From Corallium rubrum (taxonomy: Eukaryota; Cnidaria; Anthozoa; Scleralcyonacea; Coralliidae), in assembly GCA_964035015.1 (NCBI GenBank), contig OZ036015.1, positions 1,579,501 through 1,643,500 of the forward strand: DNA of 64,000 nt, read 5' to 3'. Of this stretch, positions 10,601 to 22,100 are shown one piece after another (the first letter of the stretch is position 1; the number at the start of each line of letters is the position of its first letter). A model generated the notes under the pieces. It had not been told where the DNA came from. It saw only the letters and a list, made by a program, of their open reading frames with translations, and did not search any database. The position numbers and the translations under genes were made by a program.

Positions 10601-13600
10601 ACAACATTGTTCATCATTGTTTCAACAAGTTGTTACAGCTTGATGAAACAACAACCGTTGTTCACGCATGTTGTAACAACCGAAGAACGTGTTGATACAT
10701 CAACCATGTTCACCATTGTTGTAACATTGTTGTTCATCGTTGTTATTTTGTCATGCTATTACAACATGTTGTATCATGTGCGAACAACGTTGTTGGCTAT
10801 AAAAATGTACTGTTGGAACAACTTGTTCATGACTGTTGATTTATCTGTGAACAAGTTGTTCGAACCATAAGTGAACAACTTGTTGACAACTTGTTCACGG
10901 CGAGCAGCACAACATTGTTCACAACGAGCAGCACAACTTTGTTCACGCCTGTTGACAACCGTGAACAAGTTGCGCGTTTTTACATGTATAGGTAATAGCA
11001 TGGTTTCAAGTGCAATTTGGAAAAAACATGCACAAGTGAGTTTTTCATTGACTATCAAAATTGCACGAGTCCGAAGGACGAGTGCTATTTGAGGTCTTTG
11101 AAAAACGCACGAGTGCGTGTTTTTTCCAAATCGCACAAGAAATCATCTATTACTTATTAATAATATACATGAAAACATTTATCATAAAGAGAATCTTTCT
11201 AATCAAAATGCTTTGTTCAAATAACATACATAAAAAAAAATTAACAGGAAGAGCTTTTTTTCTAGTAAAAAATGATTTTTGTGCAAATTAAAAAAATTAC
11301 AAAATTTACACTGTATTTCATTTTCTGCACTGAATTACACTAAAATTGCACTCCTCTCAGCCAATCAGAATTGAGAAATATTTTGATGTATATTATTAGG
11401 CAAAGAACACCATATTTTCTGGACTACAAGTCACACCATTGTATAAACTGCAATGCCAGGTTTTAAAACCGTAAGACAATAAATTTTGAGAAACGTTGTC
11501 ATTGATACTCTAGAAAATATGGTACATGTACATACAGCCCCAAAATAAAATCTTGCTTTATCTTGAATTTGAATAATTTTTCTGCCCTACAGTTTACTGT
11601 CTTTTATTATATAAAATAGTGGTTTATTGGCTTTTCCACAACTAATAAGTATAGGTAATCATATGATAGTGAGTACAATTAAGGATTTACACTACAAGTG
11701 ATATTTGAAAATTTTGCCAAAATTGCACGAGCCATTAGGTGAGTGCAATTTGGCATAATTTTCAAATATCATATGTTAATGTATGAGCAAAATCATATGA
11801 TTACTCATTTATTATATGCATGACAAAATTATGACAAGTACATTTTGTACTCACCGTCACATCTTTAAAAACATCTTGTTTCATTACTTGACAAGAAACA
11901 TTTTCACTCTGGGTGTTCTCCGTACTCATTTCAAAATATTTACATGGAATTTTTAGTTTATAGTGTACCACAAGTCATTGGAAATGTGAAAACTTTCTAT
12001 TGCAGAATTGGCTGGCATTTTGAATTTTACTGTCAACATCGTTCCCAGGGCCTTGGGAGCAGTACAATTAATAAAATAATTGTACTCCTCTCAACCAATC
12101 AGAATGTAGTAATTTTGTCATGCATCTAATAAAATCCATAATCTCACATGTGTCGATTATCACAGGATGCATTAGAGTATGTATGGTTCTACATTTTTGT
12201 GGGTCAATAGGACTATTTTTTTATATTACAGTATAATAATAAACAGAACAATACATCGATGTAATATAAATAAGTTTTGTGGAAACACCATGTAAAATAT
12301 TTATTTGCTAAGCTTTCGGCCTGTTGCCTCAGGCCTTCATCAGAGCAATAACAACAAGCTGTTGGCTCATGTCATTTATAAACTAAGCAACTGATCAGTT
12401 AAATCACATAAGAAGACAATGGTGTATCATGTTAATAGTAAGGCAACAGGCCGAAAGCTTAGCAAATAAATATTTTATGTGGTGTTTCCACAAAACTTAT
12501 TTATATTACATTATCACCATGAAAACTTTCAAAGAATTAATACATGGATGTTTGGAAATATGAAATTCTTTCTCGTGTTGAATAGGATATCTCACTCGCT
12601 GGCTTCACTCATTTATGAGATATTCTGGTCAGCACTTGAAATACCTATTACAGCAGGGCTCTCCGGGAAGAAACAAGAGGAGCCTGACAAAAAGAGCTCA
12701 CCAAAGTGGTAAGGGGCTCCTTTTAGAGCCCCTGGGAATTATACAGAAACTGGGTAGTGGATGGGTCTACTAGCATTATTAATGACATTGAGATTATTTG
12801 AGAACGAGTTAGCACTGCAGTCCTTGCACAGTGGATAGTTTATACTTTATAGAAGAATATAGTAACAGTTTTATTTCAGTAAATAAAATTATGTTAAACA
12901 TTTTAATTTCTAAACAAAAATAACATGAAAATGATGAAAAGTAAATTATCAATATTAAAAAACAGGAAAAAGTTAGAGATGTCCATAGAGTATAGACATA
13001 CTGTACAGTAGTAGTTCAGTGTCAGTGACAATGTGAATTGTGACATAGTGACTAAGAGATGTCTTCTTTCCCCCACGACTTGAAGGTGGATAGTTTAACT
13101 TTGACCCCTTTTGAATTTAATGTCTCCATATATTATTCAATCGACGCCATTTTTAGATTTTGAGATTTTGAGAGCATGGTCACAAACTGTCATGTCAGCA
13201 ATTCTCGTTCTCACGCACGTTTTGGGAATGAGATTGCCAGCGATTAATTAAAGAAAAAGTTTGCAAAATTGATTGATAAAATCCAAACTTCATAGTGTTT
13301 TGTTGTTCACTTCAAGTTCCCACAGTATATTCAATACTACTTGGTAGGGTTTTTTTGTAAGATATTCTATTTAAGGCGCTTGATTTTTCGAGCTCGCCGA
13401 TTTTGATCAACAACCTTAAAAATATTCACGATTTTCGAATATGTTAATTAGAAAAAAACGAACCATAAGTTATCTCATTTGAATATCACATAAGTCTAAA
13501 TATCTCAAGAACTAAGTAAAATATGAAAAAGCTGTAAATTGATATTCCCCATTATTTTAAGAGTTCTTTCAAATAAGACAAAATTAATTTTCGTTTCATA

Positions 13601-14392
13601 TACACTTTAATACAACTTTATTTTATACAGTGAAATAAAAGTAGTGTGCTGCGTAGGCAGTGTTGAAACAACAATCGAAATATAGTAAGGTTAGATATAC
13701 TACCAAAACAGAGAACATGGGAGTCTAACATTTTGAGTGAAGGCCATTCATCAGAGAGAAACATTTCTCTCTGACAAAGGGCCTTCGATCAAAGCATTAG
13801 ACTTTTATTCAAAACAGTACTTACTTTTCATGAAGTTTAATTACTCTATGTACAATTGGTATCTCTCTTCCTTTTATTTTAAAAACAACAATTTCACCAA
13901 CACGGATGGGATCCTCTTTGTAATTGGTAAGAAATAAAAGATCGCCACGTTGAAATGCAGGCTCCATGCTACCACTAGTAATTTCAAGAAGTTTAAAAGT
14001 CATTGTTGAGAATGGCTGAGAGAGAAAGCTTGAGAAATACAAAAGAAAACAAAGGCAGACAAAAGGAAGACCAAGAAAGAAGAAAGCAACATGAGAGCTA
14101 TTGGATGAGAAACTCCCTTTGCAATATCATTTGCTGAATAAGATTCTCCTGTGTGTGTGTCTGAGAATTTTACCTCACAAGGCTATGAGACAAATACCTA
14201 TGCTCCTTTCTTCTTTTCCTGCCTTCCTTCTTCCTTCCCTTCCTCCCTCCCTCCTTCCTTCTTTTCCTTTCTTCCTTTTATTCCTTGCTTGCTTGCTTCT
14301 TCTCCCTGCTTGTCCGCTTCTTTTCCTTCCTTCCTTCCATCTGTCCATCCGTCTGTCCATCCATCCTTCCTTCCTTCTTTTCCTTCCCTCCT

Positions 14393-14476
<84 letters not shown>

Positions 14477-15871
14477 TCCTTCCTCCCTCCCTCCCTCCCT
14501 CCCTCCCTCCCTCCCTCCCTCCCTCCCTCCCTCCCTCCCTCCCTCCCTCCTTTCTTTTCTCCTTTCTTTCCTTCCTTCCCTCCTTCCTTCCTTCCTTCCT
14601 TCCTTCCTTCCCTCCCTCCTTTCTTTCTCTCCTTCCTTCCTTCCTTCCTTCCTTCCTTCCTTCCTTCCTTCCTTCCTTCCTTCCCTCCCTCCCTTCTTTC
14701 CTTCCTTCCTTCCTTCCTTCCTTCCTTCCTTCCTTCCTTCCTTCCTTCCTTCCTTCCTCCCTTCTTTCCTTCCTTCCTTCCTCCCTTCCTTCCCTCATTC
14801 CGCTACAGTAGTAACTCTCATGTGCAACTTGCTTCAGCAAGGTGTCCACTTGACTAAGGCCTTGTTTACATGGAAGTAGGGTGACCCTTCTAGAAGGGTT
14901 ACCCTTTGAAGCGAGTCAAAAGATAGCCCTGGTTTACATGGAGGTAGGGTGTCCCTTCTAGAAGGGTTACCCTTTGAAGCGAGTCAAAAGATAGCCCTTG
15001 TTTACATGGAGTAGGGTGACCCTTGTAGCAGGATTAACTCTTCTAGTAGGGTCACATTACTTCTGCATGACCGTTTTACTATAGTTTCAGTTTACATGTT
15101 ATTGTTGGCGTCATTTGCTTGATATCTTCAAAAGACTTCACAAGGTGTATAAGAACAGGAAGGGCAGCCACAAAATCATTAAGACATTTTGTCCGGTGTG
15201 CTTTTTTTTTTCTCATTGAAACATAACCCGGCTGCCAGGGTCACCCTAGCAAATGCGTTTACATGGCTTATGTAAACAAAAAGATAGCACTGCCACCAGG
15301 GTTACCCTAGCAAGCTTGATAGGGTAACCCTCCCCCCAGGGTCACCCTAGAAAGATAATGAACTAGGTAACCCTTTTACCCCATGAAAACAGGCCTAAGA
15401 TCTCTGATCAAATACATTGTATATAATAAGCTCATTTTTACATATGCTTAATTAAAAGAAATCCAGTCTCTACTAAATGCATTTAGATCCTCTAAAATCA
15501 CACTGGATAACACCATTTTAATTATTGTACAAATCTACAATCTAATACTGTACCGTATATGAAATGATAATATAAATAATATATTCAGCCTATATTCAAA
15601 GCCTTTAATATATTGTATTATATCCATACCTTAATACAACAACGATGGGGCTTTCACTGCCAGTAACCACCATCAATCCTTTCCAAATCATTAAAGCAGA
15701 CGAGACGATCATTCCAAAATTTAACACTTGATAATACAGCTGAAATGAAGAGGTCAAATATGATTGCAGTTTAATAGTATTAAAATAGTCTTTTCATACG
15801 AAATAACCAGTGCAACGTACCTGTCGCTTATTCATCCGCCTAATATCGTCAAACCATGACATTATATCCAT
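4667..15871 (-). CDS. SEC11: Signal peptidase complex catalytic subunit SEC11
   Basis: This is the membrane serine protease that removes signal peptides from secretory and membrane proteins at the ER. Minus-strand exons: 15821-15871 (start [17 protein letters not shown]), 15630-15739, 13825-13974, 10352-10471, 7787-7844 and 4667-4717 (ends FVLIHRE-stop). All junctions are GT/AG and phases agree, giving 179 residues, the length of human SEC11A. The N-terminal membrane segment is in exon 2 ([17 protein letters not shown]). Catalytic Ser56 lies in SGSMEPAF, His96 in PIVHRV, and Asp116/Asp122 in [10 protein letters not shown], at the vertebrate positions. A hydrophobic C-terminal segment ends the protein. 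No lesion was seen, so the gene looks functional. The introns carry 5S-like, SINE, MITE and microsatellite insertions. Exons 5 and 6 are tiny (58 and 51 bp) and easily missed. SEC11A and SEC11C paralogs cannot be distinguished in an invertebrate. Confidence 0.97.
4800..5285. mobile_element. TTAA-flanked fold-back MITE, copy 2
   Basis: TTAA plus AGTGTATATGAAACG at the left and the inverse at the right. The arms are complementary nearly to the centre (hinge near 5040). It lies in SEC11 intron 5, about 80 bp from the last exon. Confidence 0.88.
5365..7670 (+). repeat. 5S rRNA-like tandem array bounded by inverted repeats
   Basis: About 24 units of 82-85 bp each contain GAAGTTAAGCCAGG then GGTTAGTACTTGGATGGGTG, which match the 3' part of 5S rRNA, including the box A region and box C of its internal promoter. 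The rest of 5S is not recognisable, so these are not intact 5S genes. A tail at 7588-7670 (GTTTTTCACCAGG, TTTTCCTCCCTCC) resembles a SINE body, and its reverse complement lies at about 5365-5460. It is probably an amplified 5S-headed SINE in SEC11 intron 5. Confidence 0.85.
7941..8296. mobile_element. tRNA-derived SINE-like palindrome, copy 1
   Basis: Two arms each hold AGGCCTTCCGGCAGGAATTG and a tRNA-like core. On the minus strand the left arm reads GGCTCAGTGG and GGTCGTGGGTTCAATTCC, close to pol III A and B boxes. The ends share CGAGTGTAGAATATATAC. It is not a functional tRNA because the cloverleaf is incomplete. A second copy is at 21935-22575. Confidence 0.75.
8718..9361. mobile_element. 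pogo/Tigger-like MITE 1
   Basis: The left end TACAGTCGAACCCCTCTTAA and right end TTAATAGGGGTTCGACTGTA are inverted repeats with sub-terminal GCGGACACC motifs. The CAGT-GAACC style terminus flanked by TA resembles pogo/Tigger elements. There is no transposase frame. Confidence 0.8.
9420..9779. other. Gene-free intron segment
   Basis: Unique-looking sequence in SEC11 intron 4. No coding or structural signal was seen beyond short GGTACTTACCAGGATGGT-like duplications. Confidence 0.5.
9780..10310. repeat. Pentanucleotide array (GTACT)n/(GCACT)n
   Basis: About 530 bp of TACTG/CACTG pentamers, with a pure GTACT core at 9905-10008 and mixed variants on both sides. The open frames are repeat artefacts. 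Confidence 0.95.
10500..10975. repeat. Dyad-rich AACAACTTGTT repeat region
   Basis: Many short palindromes built on GTTGTTC/GAACAAC and CAACAAGTTGTT are spread over about 470 bp, just upstream (gene sense) of SEC11 exon 4. It is probably a degenerate MITE with internal sub-repeats. Confidence 0.6.
10976..11385. mobile_element. Fold-back MITE with GCACGAGT arms
   Basis: Inverted pieces such as GCACGAGT/ACTCGTGC and TGCAATTTGGAAAAAACATG versus its partial complement near 11117-11133 indicate a diverged palindromic element. The right boundary is uncertain. Confidence 0.45.
11386..12260. other. Gene-free intron segment with one hairpin
   Basis: Bases 11700-11776 fold back (ATGATATTTGAAAATT around a GCACGAG loop). 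AATTGTACTCCTCTCAACCAATCAGAAT at 12078-12105 resembles 11346-11375, a shared MITE end. Nothing clearly coding was seen. Confidence 0.5.
12262..12512. mobile_element. Inverted PLE-type terminal repeat pair
   Basis: The two ~70-bp arms (12262-12330 and 12443-12512) are reverse complements containing GGCCGAAAGCTTAGCAAATA. The minus-strand copy at 12314-12343 keeps a complete hammerhead-like core (CTGATGA, AGGCCTG/CAGGCC stem II, GAAA). The plus arm has lost CTGATGA. Confidence 0.6.
12314..12343 (-). ncRNA. Hammerhead-like core
   Basis: On the minus strand CTGATGA is followed by AGGCCTGAGGCAACAGGCC and GAAAGC. The stem II arms GGCCTG and CAGGCC pair perfectly around a 6-base loop. Stem III is only GC/GC, and the following base is A rather than the U needed in the cleavage triplet, so it may be inactive. 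Confidence 0.5.
12513..13403. other. Gene-free intron segment
   Basis: AT-rich sequence of SEC11 intron 3 with no recognisable gene, array or palindrome. Confidence 0.5.
13404..13610. mobile_element. TTAA fold-back MITE, half copy
   Basis: It matches the right half of the 4800-5285 element (AACGAACCATAAGTTATCTC, then CATATACACT and TTAA). The left half is missing. Confidence 0.8.
13615..13800 (-). mobile_element. Degenerate PLE terminal repeat
   Basis: AAAAGTAGTGTGCTGCGTAG, GTGTTGAAACAACAATCGAA and a mutated core (CTGACAA near 13780) match the repeat found at 32300, 39300, 40195, 47926 and 60810. It ends about 25 bp from SEC11 exon 3. Confidence 0.65.
14210..14800. repeat. 590-bp polypyrimidine tract
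   Basis: (CTTT)n at about 14394-14477, (CTCC)n at about 14480-14549 and (CTTC)n to 14800, almost pure pyrimidine on the plus strand. The long Pro/Ser/Phe/Leu and Lys/Glu/Gly/Arg frames are artefacts. Such mirror tracts can form triplex (H-DNA). Confidence 0.95.
14858..15396. mobile_element. MITE with GGGTTACCCT sub-repeats
   Basis: AGGCCTTGTTTACATGG at the left pairs roughly with CCATGAAAACAGGCCT at the right. Internal copies of TAGGGTGACCCTTCTAGAAG are duplicated at the left and inverted at the right. It is in SEC11 intron 2. Confidence 0.65.
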
Positions 15872-16068
15872 GATTGCAATGAAAAAACACGAGAAAAACA
15901 AACTATTTTGATGCAAAATGCAGAATGAAGCTCCAGCACGTTTTTCGCCTGACGTGTGATACGCATAATATACTTGGCACACTCCGATGACCAGATAGCA
16001 CGCAGACGCACGTAAACATTGCGCCCACGATATTACCAAAACCGATGATCTGCGGCATCACCCGACCG

Positions 16069-16443
16069 CACGTTGTATCTAATAAACTACTAGACATTAT
16101 AACACATTGTATCCAGTAAGTTACTGGAAATTGTTTAATAAAGATTTTTTTAATGAAACCCTTCCCCCCCCGAACCCCCTAACCCTAATCTCAAAAATGT
16201 GAATTTCCCGGGGGTAACCCTAACCCTAACTTGAAAATTGTCGGGGAGTTTTTTAAGCCGTCTCCTCCCCGTCCAACCCCCCTAATAGTGTTGGTAATTT
16301 ACGGTCAACAGTTCTTGACAAAGATTGTGGGATGCGCAGTGAGTTTTAATCCGTTAATTGGCGCATCTTAGAATTAAACAATTTCCAGTAACTTACTGGA
16401 TACAATGTGTTATAATGTCTAGTAGTTTATTAGATACAACGTG
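16069..16443. mobile_element. Inverted-repeat element upstream of SEC11
   Basis: About 70-bp arms (CGTTGTATCTAATAAACTAC and complement) flank a core with ACCCTAACCCTAA-type runs near 16175-16225. It begins about 200 bp upstream of the SEC11 start, so it lies in or near the promoter. Confidence 0.8.
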
Positions 16444-17280
16444 CGCATCGGGTGAACGTGCGCATCGGGTGCCAAAACCATTCCCAAAACACGTCATGAT
16501 CAGTTATGTGTAATCAAAGTAGAATCAAAGTGCATTCTTGATTCAGGAATTTTGTGTAGTTAGGTATATGTTTGCTGTGTCAGCGTCAGACAACATTATA
16601 TTATTCTGCTGTTGCTATATGTTATAGTTGACTGGCTTACAGTTAATATAGCGTTCACCGCAAAATCTGAGGTAGGAATGCAACCTGGGCAATGACTTTA
16701 TACTTCATGTAAGAACATTATAGAAAATAGAAATGAAACACGACTGCCAGGGGAAGAATACTGGTAACGAAGCCCAACGTGTAGCATGGGTGTGTGGACA
16801 GACATACTAGTACCATTTAGCATTTACACATCAAAGTCTATTCAAATAATACTAAAAACAATATTAATAACCGGGCTATATCAAATAAGAGACTGCTCAT
16901 TATTCATTATACAAGGGGACCCTGGGGAGAAAATCTGAGACGTAATATTTCTTTCGCTGCCCCAGCGGCGGCGGAAGATCTTTTCTATATTGGAGCTAGG
17001 GGCTAATTATTCGTCAATAGAATGATAAAAAGTGTATTTTGCTCCACCCCCCCAACCAAGTAAATTTTAGGCCTTTTTTAGCCCCTTTGTCGAAGATATT
17101 GGAGGGACATAGCCCCCTTCTTGGAAATATTGGGGGTATAGCCCCCCTCGTTCCGCCGCTCTTCCGCTGCCCCTTTTTAATAAACCAACTAGTATTTTAA
17201 ATCACCCTCCCAACTCTCAAGACAGAAAAATAAATTTTAGAGCCTCCCCAAAAACGGATATACCGAAAAACGGAAATATT
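16444..17280. other. Gene-free intergenic segment
   Basis: No gene was recognised. C-rich stretches such as CCACCCCCCCAACCAAG and GGGTATAGCCCCCCTCG suggest diverged repeat. A GGGGGCATGCTCCCCC palindrome just beyond, at about 17344, recurs near 30964 and (variant) 55845. Confidence 0.45.
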
Positions 17281-17379
17281 CAACCGGCTATGTCTAGCAG
17301 GCCCGGCGGAAGCTCTGGAGAAGTGGAGCGGCTAGAGGGGTCTGGGGGCATGCTCCCCCAGAACATTTTGCAACTTAGC

Positions 17380-17600
17380 GATCTATTCGTATAGGCGGAA
17401 CTGTCACTATATCACCTCCTTTGTCCATGTATGTAATTGTAAACTGTCATGTATGTCGTCATATCCATTCATTGTAATTCACCCGTCGAAGGCTGCAGAC
17501 TGGCAGCCGAAAGCTCGTAACTCGAATAAATATTATAAACCAGAGAACGTTGTCAACATTAATATGAATAATCCTGGTTTCGCATCCAACATCTTTAAAA
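17380..17600 (+). mobile_element. PLE 3' end remnant with degenerate hammerhead core
   Basis: TATAGGCGGAACTGTCAC, then GGCTGCAGACTGGCAGCC and GAAAGCTCGT parallel 42655-42890, which follows a PLE endonuclease fragment. The CTGATGA position reads CCGTCGA here, so the core is degenerate. Confidence 0.65.
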
Positions 17601-18529
17601 AGAAAACAGTTTTGCCACATTAAACTAAAACATAAAATAACCTTCATGACGGGAAAAAGCAAAACGCAAGATGACGAGTGGTAAAAAAAACATCTACCAA
17701 TAAAAACAACTCTCTGAATAAATTAGCCATAATGTTACGCCGGTGAGGTAACGATAAGGTAAAACTCGGTGCTTAACTAAGTATTCCTTGACAAATCTCA
17801 TTCTGGACTTCGTTTTCAAGATTGCAGCACCTTATTGTAATAAAACTTAAAAATTTTATATCGCTATTTTTATATATTTTTAAAAATGCTTTCAACGTTA
17901 TTGACATGGCGCGTTCGTGTGCACTAACTTATTTGCTAACTTAATTGGAATTGTTTCTGAAGCTGAGTCACAGTATTTGCAACAGAATTACAATCTCGAA
18001 TCAATCCGTACTCAAAGAGCGATATATTTAATATTGCTTTTCAGATTTTTTTTTACTAAATAACAATTATCAAAGTACCTTCTTACACTGTCACTGTAGC
18101 ATTTCAGACTTTTCTTTTTAAATATACTAAACGCACAAGATTCATTTATAAATTAAACTGAAGCAATTTAAGTGCTATTTGTCGTAGATATTTTAAGTTA
18201 CCTAAACGGGAAGTTTTTCAAAATTGGGAAAAAAAAAATCTTTGAAAAAATAAAAAAAATATCATGCTTGGGTTTACGTATGAAATTACATGAAGTATCA
18301 TCCTCAGTCTAAAGCACATGGTCTGCACGTGGAATATGGAGAAAAGGGATTCTTCGGAAAGTTTTCGTTTCGAAAACAAATAGTGAAAAAGAAGCGGAAA
18401 AACTTACAATCTTACAAGAGACATTACATTTATGTATAAATACAAAGGTAAACATTGGTTTCATAATTTATACACGCGCAGACCGTCTTTAAAATGAGCT
18501 ATTCCGCTGTCCACCCCCACCCCCCTACT
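17601..18529. other. Gene-free intergenic segment
   Basis: AT-rich sequence without a recognisable gene or repeat structure. Confidence 0.45.
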
Positions 18530-19102
18530 GTTAACACCATAGAGACCATATAAATACTAGAGGGGGCATTGGCGGGAAAATTTGGTAACCATGGAACACC
18601 GCTGCCAAACGTTTGCGCATGCGTGAATTTGCCGGAGTAAACATTGCAAGAAAAGTGGGAATTAGCCGTGGCGACAACAACCAACAGTGAAGACTAAGTT
18701 ATAAGACTCGACTATTCATTTGTGTTTTAAAAAAAGGGTAAAGAAAATTACGAAGGGGTAAATTCAGAATATGTTACAATATTGATAATTTTAACTTTTG
18801 TGTCGGACTCTCGGACCAGTCCAAATATTTCAGTGTTTTCCCGCTCTTTTTCCAAGGACGAGCTGGCCGTCGCACACGCGCAAAACGTTTGGCAGCGGTG
18901 TCACCACATGGGGGGCGCCATTACCTATGATATTTCAGTCAATTGGTTGGCAAATGTACTAGACCCAGTCCTTTGCCAACCAACGCGCCTAATGTTTGCC
19001 TCCAGAAAAATCCAAGATGGCGGCGTTCAATTGGTTACCCGCGGCTGACTGAAATTAAGATAGGATGCCCCCTCTAGTATTTATATGATCACTATGGTTA
19101 AC
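18530..19102. mobile_element. Inverted-repeat MITE
   Basis: GTTAACACCATAGAGACCAT and ATAAATACTAGAGGGGGCAT at the left are complemented at 19062-19102. The inner motif CGCTGCCAAACGTTTGCG is also inverted near 18880-18900. It is non-autonomous and abuts the 3' end of the four-TM gene. Confidence 0.75.
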
Positions 19103-19186
19103 ACCCCCTCCCTTTGAAGGTCCTACAAACGCTCATCCTCCTCCCCGTGCACTCTCTCCCCTGAGGTTTCCAAATAACATTTGTCT

Positions 19187-22100
19187 TCAGAATAATGTCT
19201 CCAACTGCTTGGAGTTTCGTCTTGAGCCAGGAATTGCTGACTCAGCTTCAGGCTCAGCCCCAGGATCCAAGAAGGACACTCTGCCTTTCTCCCGTCCTCC
19301 ATTCGTCGCTCCTAATGACGACGGAGGCTGAGGAAAGATGTCTTCTACAGACGGGTACTTCCCAGGACTACGGTCCACCTCTGTTCTGTTGATATGCTGA
19401 GGACCAAGTGGTGGTAATGGGGGAGCTTTGGGGATAGTTGGGGACACCTGAGAAACTTCTGGTTGGTACTGACCAGGATCGGTAACTTTGCTTGGTGGTT
19501 TATTGTTATTTGGGGATAGTTGCGGATCTGGGGGGTGACTAGGATTGTTTGGATGTTCCCTTGAGAAATTATTCCATGCGCTCTGAGGATCCACTGGGGA
19601 TAAAGGAGGTATTCCAGGGATACTTGGGGGTAGCTGTGGATCAGAGGTGGGGTTCGGGGTGGCAACCTCGCTTGGGTGTTTCCTAGAGAAATGGTAGTAA
19701 TCGCTAGGGTTCTCCTCTTCCTCAACGTGGGTGTCCAGATGGGATACATGAGGATCACGACGACGAGGTTTGTATCCGACCAACTTGATCCCATCACACT
19801 CCTGACACACATAAAACGCGTTGGATGCATCAGAAGCATCGGAAGGTGTCGGAGAAACGCTTCGTTTTGGTTCGGGTTCGGGTGCAGCGCTATGCTGCAT
19901 TGGAACTTTGATCACTGTTGCGGGTGAGCGAAGACCTACTGGTTTTTTTTCTTTGATGATAGGAATTGATGAAGGTCTGGTCGGAGTCAAAGGTTTGGTT
20001 TGACAGCCCTTACATGCAAATCTTTCAATGGGTCTGGCCAATTTGAGGGTGATTTCTGGGTGGACCAGCTCGTAACCCGAAAGATATCCATAAATCTGTG
20101 AATTGTAATAAGTGAATGTTATTAACACTTCACAACGGAACACAGCACAACACTACACGGCACAAAGCAGCGCTGCACCACACAGCACAACGCAACGCAA
20201 CGCAGCGCGCAACACAACACAACACAACACAACACAACACAACACAACACAACACAACACAACACAACACAACACAACACAACACAACACAACACAACAC
20301 ACCGCAACGCAACGCAACGCAGCGCGCAACACAACACAACACAACACAACACAACACAACACAACACAACACAACACAACACAACACAACACAACACAAC
20401 ACAACACAACACAACACAACACAACACAACACAACACAACACACACACAACACACCACACCACAACCCAACCCAACCCAACCCAACCCAACCCAACCCAA
20501 CCCAACCCAACCCAACACAACACAACACAACACAACACAACACAACACAACACAACACAACACAACACAACACAACACAACACAACACAACACAACACAA
20601 CACGGCACAACACAACACAACACAACACGGCACAACACAACACAACACAACACAACACAACACAACACAACACAACACAACACAACACAACACAACACAA
20701 CACAACACAACACAACACAACACAACACAACACAACACAACACAACACAACACAACGCAACGCAACGCAACGCAACACAACGCAGCACAACGCAGCAAAA
20801 CGCAGCACAACGCAGCACAACGCAGCACAACGCAGCACAACGCAGCACAACGCAGCACAACGCAGCACAGCACAACGCAGCACAACGCAGCACAACGCAG
20901 CACAACGCAGCACAACGCAGCACAACGCAGCACAACGCAGCACAACGCAGCACAACGCAGCACAACGCAGCACAACGCAACGCAACGCAACGCAACGCAT
21001 CGCAACGCAACGCAACGCAACGCAACGCAACACAACACAACACAAGACAACACAAGACAACACAGCGCAACACAGCACAGCACAACACAGCACAGCACAA
21101 CACAACACAACACAACACAACACAACACAACACAACACAACGCAACGCAACGCAACGCAACGCAACGCAACGCAACGCAACGCAACGCAACGCAACGCAA
21201 CGCAACGCAACGCAACGCAACGCAACGCAACGCAACGCAACGCAACGCAACGCAACGCAACGCAACGCAACGCAACGCAACGCAACGCAACGCAACGCAA
21301 CGCAACGCAACGCAACGCAACGCAACGCAACGCAACGCAACGCAACGCAACGCAACGCAACGCAACGCAACGCAACGCAACGCAACGCAACGCAACGCAA
21401 CACAACACAACACACCACACCACACCACACCAAACCAAAGCAGACCAAAGCAGTGAAGCATAGTAGAACGTAACAAAACGCAGCGTTTCCCTACACAACA
21501 ACACAGTATTTAAGAATCAAATGAACTGTCACTTACACTTTCTATTCCACAATAAACTTTAATATGCGTTAAAAAAGTTTCCACAGCAAGTAAAATGGAG
21601 CAAATAGCAACAAACACCCAGATACCACTGTAACACATTGCACTTGTGTAATAAGACTTTCCCAATGGCTCATACGAACCATAATCTTGCTGAGGTTTAA
21701 GCATTAAATAATCAACATCACCCGAGCTATAGTAATGGTTGGATTTCGTTTGATACTTCTTCCAATCTGGTCCTTCGACGACGATAACAAAAATAGCAAT
21801 ATTCAGGCAGATGAAATCAAGACATATACAAAACTTTAGCTGAAAACGCAAAGCAGGAAATATTGTTAACTTCTGACGTCACCCTAATTATAGCAATTCT
21901 TACAGAAGCAAAAATTGTTCAAACCTCATAACCGAGAGCTTGATCGCGAGTTCTGTATATATAATAAGGTGGTAATTAATGCCAGGAGAGAATTGGGTAT
22001 ATTATAAGTAATATTGGGCATTTCACTCGATTTCATAGCATGTTCTAAGGATTTTGGGTGAAGGAAAATTCGAGTGTAGAATATATACATTTTAAGACCA

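Noticed and set aside
11853-11929. Minus-strand exon [18 protein letters not shown] ending at GTGAGT
   Set aside because: It has a start and a plausible donor but no homology I recognise, and it lies within SEC11 intron 3 with no matching second exon; kept only as a note.
20112-21504. Several 430-460 codon frames on both strands
   Set aside because: They are six-frame openness of ACAAC/CGCAA pentamers (Thr/Gln/His/Asn or Cys/Val/Leu), not proteins.
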